Assembly (NCBI GenBank): GCA_012295275.1
Contig: CM022665.1
Coordinates: 42,996,152 to 43,013,651, forward strand
Direction of reading: 5' to 3'
Source: Chrysomallon squamiferum
Taxonomy: Eukaryota; Mollusca; Gastropoda; Neomphalida; Peltospiridae
DNA length: 17,500 bases
Shown here piece after piece: positions 1 through 17,500 of the stretch. How positions within the stretch are numbered: the stretch's first letter is position 1; every line of letters begins with the position of its first letter. Under the pieces are notes generated by a model, which searched no databases, was not told the DNA's origin, and saw only the letters and a program-made list of their open reading frames with translations. Made by a program: the position numbers and the translations under genes.

Positions 1-17175
<17,175 letters not shown>

Positions 17176-17500
17176 GTTCCGTTTTCTGCGGAAAATGCCA
17201 AATGTTACAATATCTTCTTCAACTCCTCTTATAGATTTTGTGTACACCCACTCATGAAACTAATTACACGGAAATAGGTAACAGTTAAAAACAAGTGAAA
17301 CGTAATTCAATTTTGTGGATTATGTCCCTTAAGTTTGATCACGCCACTTCACCAAGTTGAATCTTCCGTAATTCGAATTTTGGGAAAGTATTGAAATAAT
17401 GTTACGGTTGTTTGCTGTGTTTTGCGATAATCTGTGATTCCGTTATGATTCACCAAATGCCAGTGAAATTACTTTCCGTTCTGGGCCGTACGAGATATCT
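17176..17500 (-). other. Upstream flank: 5' UTR / promoter candidate region
   Basis: No coding signal. It should hold the 5' UTR and perhaps the promoter of the inhibitor gene. A CCGCAG just upstream of the start codon could be a 5' UTR acceptor. I could not identify a TATA box or a convincing initiator. Confidence 0.35.

Overview
The window is animal (metazoan) nuclear DNA. It is AT-rich, crowded with microsatellites ((TC)n, (CA)n, (AAT)n, (GAA)n, (AAAT)n, ATAAC pentamers), and carries small exons with GT-AG introns. Long TGTGTGTATGTG/TATATG tracts and tandem families of secreted cysteine-rich domains suggest a lophotrochozoan, possibly a cephalopod. That placement is an impression, not a proof.

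Everything I recognise as coding belongs to ONE minus-strand gene that runs from a signal-peptide exon at 17175 to beyond the left edge. I can place 30 in-phase exons: one signal-peptide exon and 29 exons that each encode one complete six-cysteine antistasin-type protease-inhibitor domain (C-x5-C-x3-C-x10-C-x2-C-x-C). All junctions are phase 1, so each exon is a 93-102 bp cassette that can be added, lost or skipped without a frameshift. Spliced together they give 954 codons inside the window with no stop, and the last exon is still open at base 1.

Layout in transcription order (right to left):
(1) 17500-16482: upstream flank, signal exon, first domain.
(2) 16204-13965: four domains in two segmentally duplicated blocks, with long introns holding exon fossils.
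(3) 11685-8716: nine near-identical exons every ~350-390 bp, organised as three 3-exon higher-order repeats with the P1-site pattern Met-Arg-Arg repeated three times.
(4) 8509-2232: a degenerate start and then twelve exons in ~1.5-1.8 kb units of types A-B-C-(D), P1 = Arg-Leu-Ala-(Ser/Arg). Each unit carries a decayed exon truncated next to an ATT/ATC repeat.
(5) 1117-1: three divergent, strongly basic domains (P1 = Ser), the last ending in a Lys/Arg/His-rich stretch.

I found at least nine exon fossils, several with visible loss of the donor, acceptor or frame, and junctions that look like unequal exchange at exon boundaries. The predicted product is a secreted multi-headed serine-protease inhibitor whose reactive-site residues (12 Arg, 7 Leu, 4 Ser, 3 Met, 3 Ala) differ by position within the repeats. 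I saw no other protein-coding gene, tRNA, rRNA or intact transposon.
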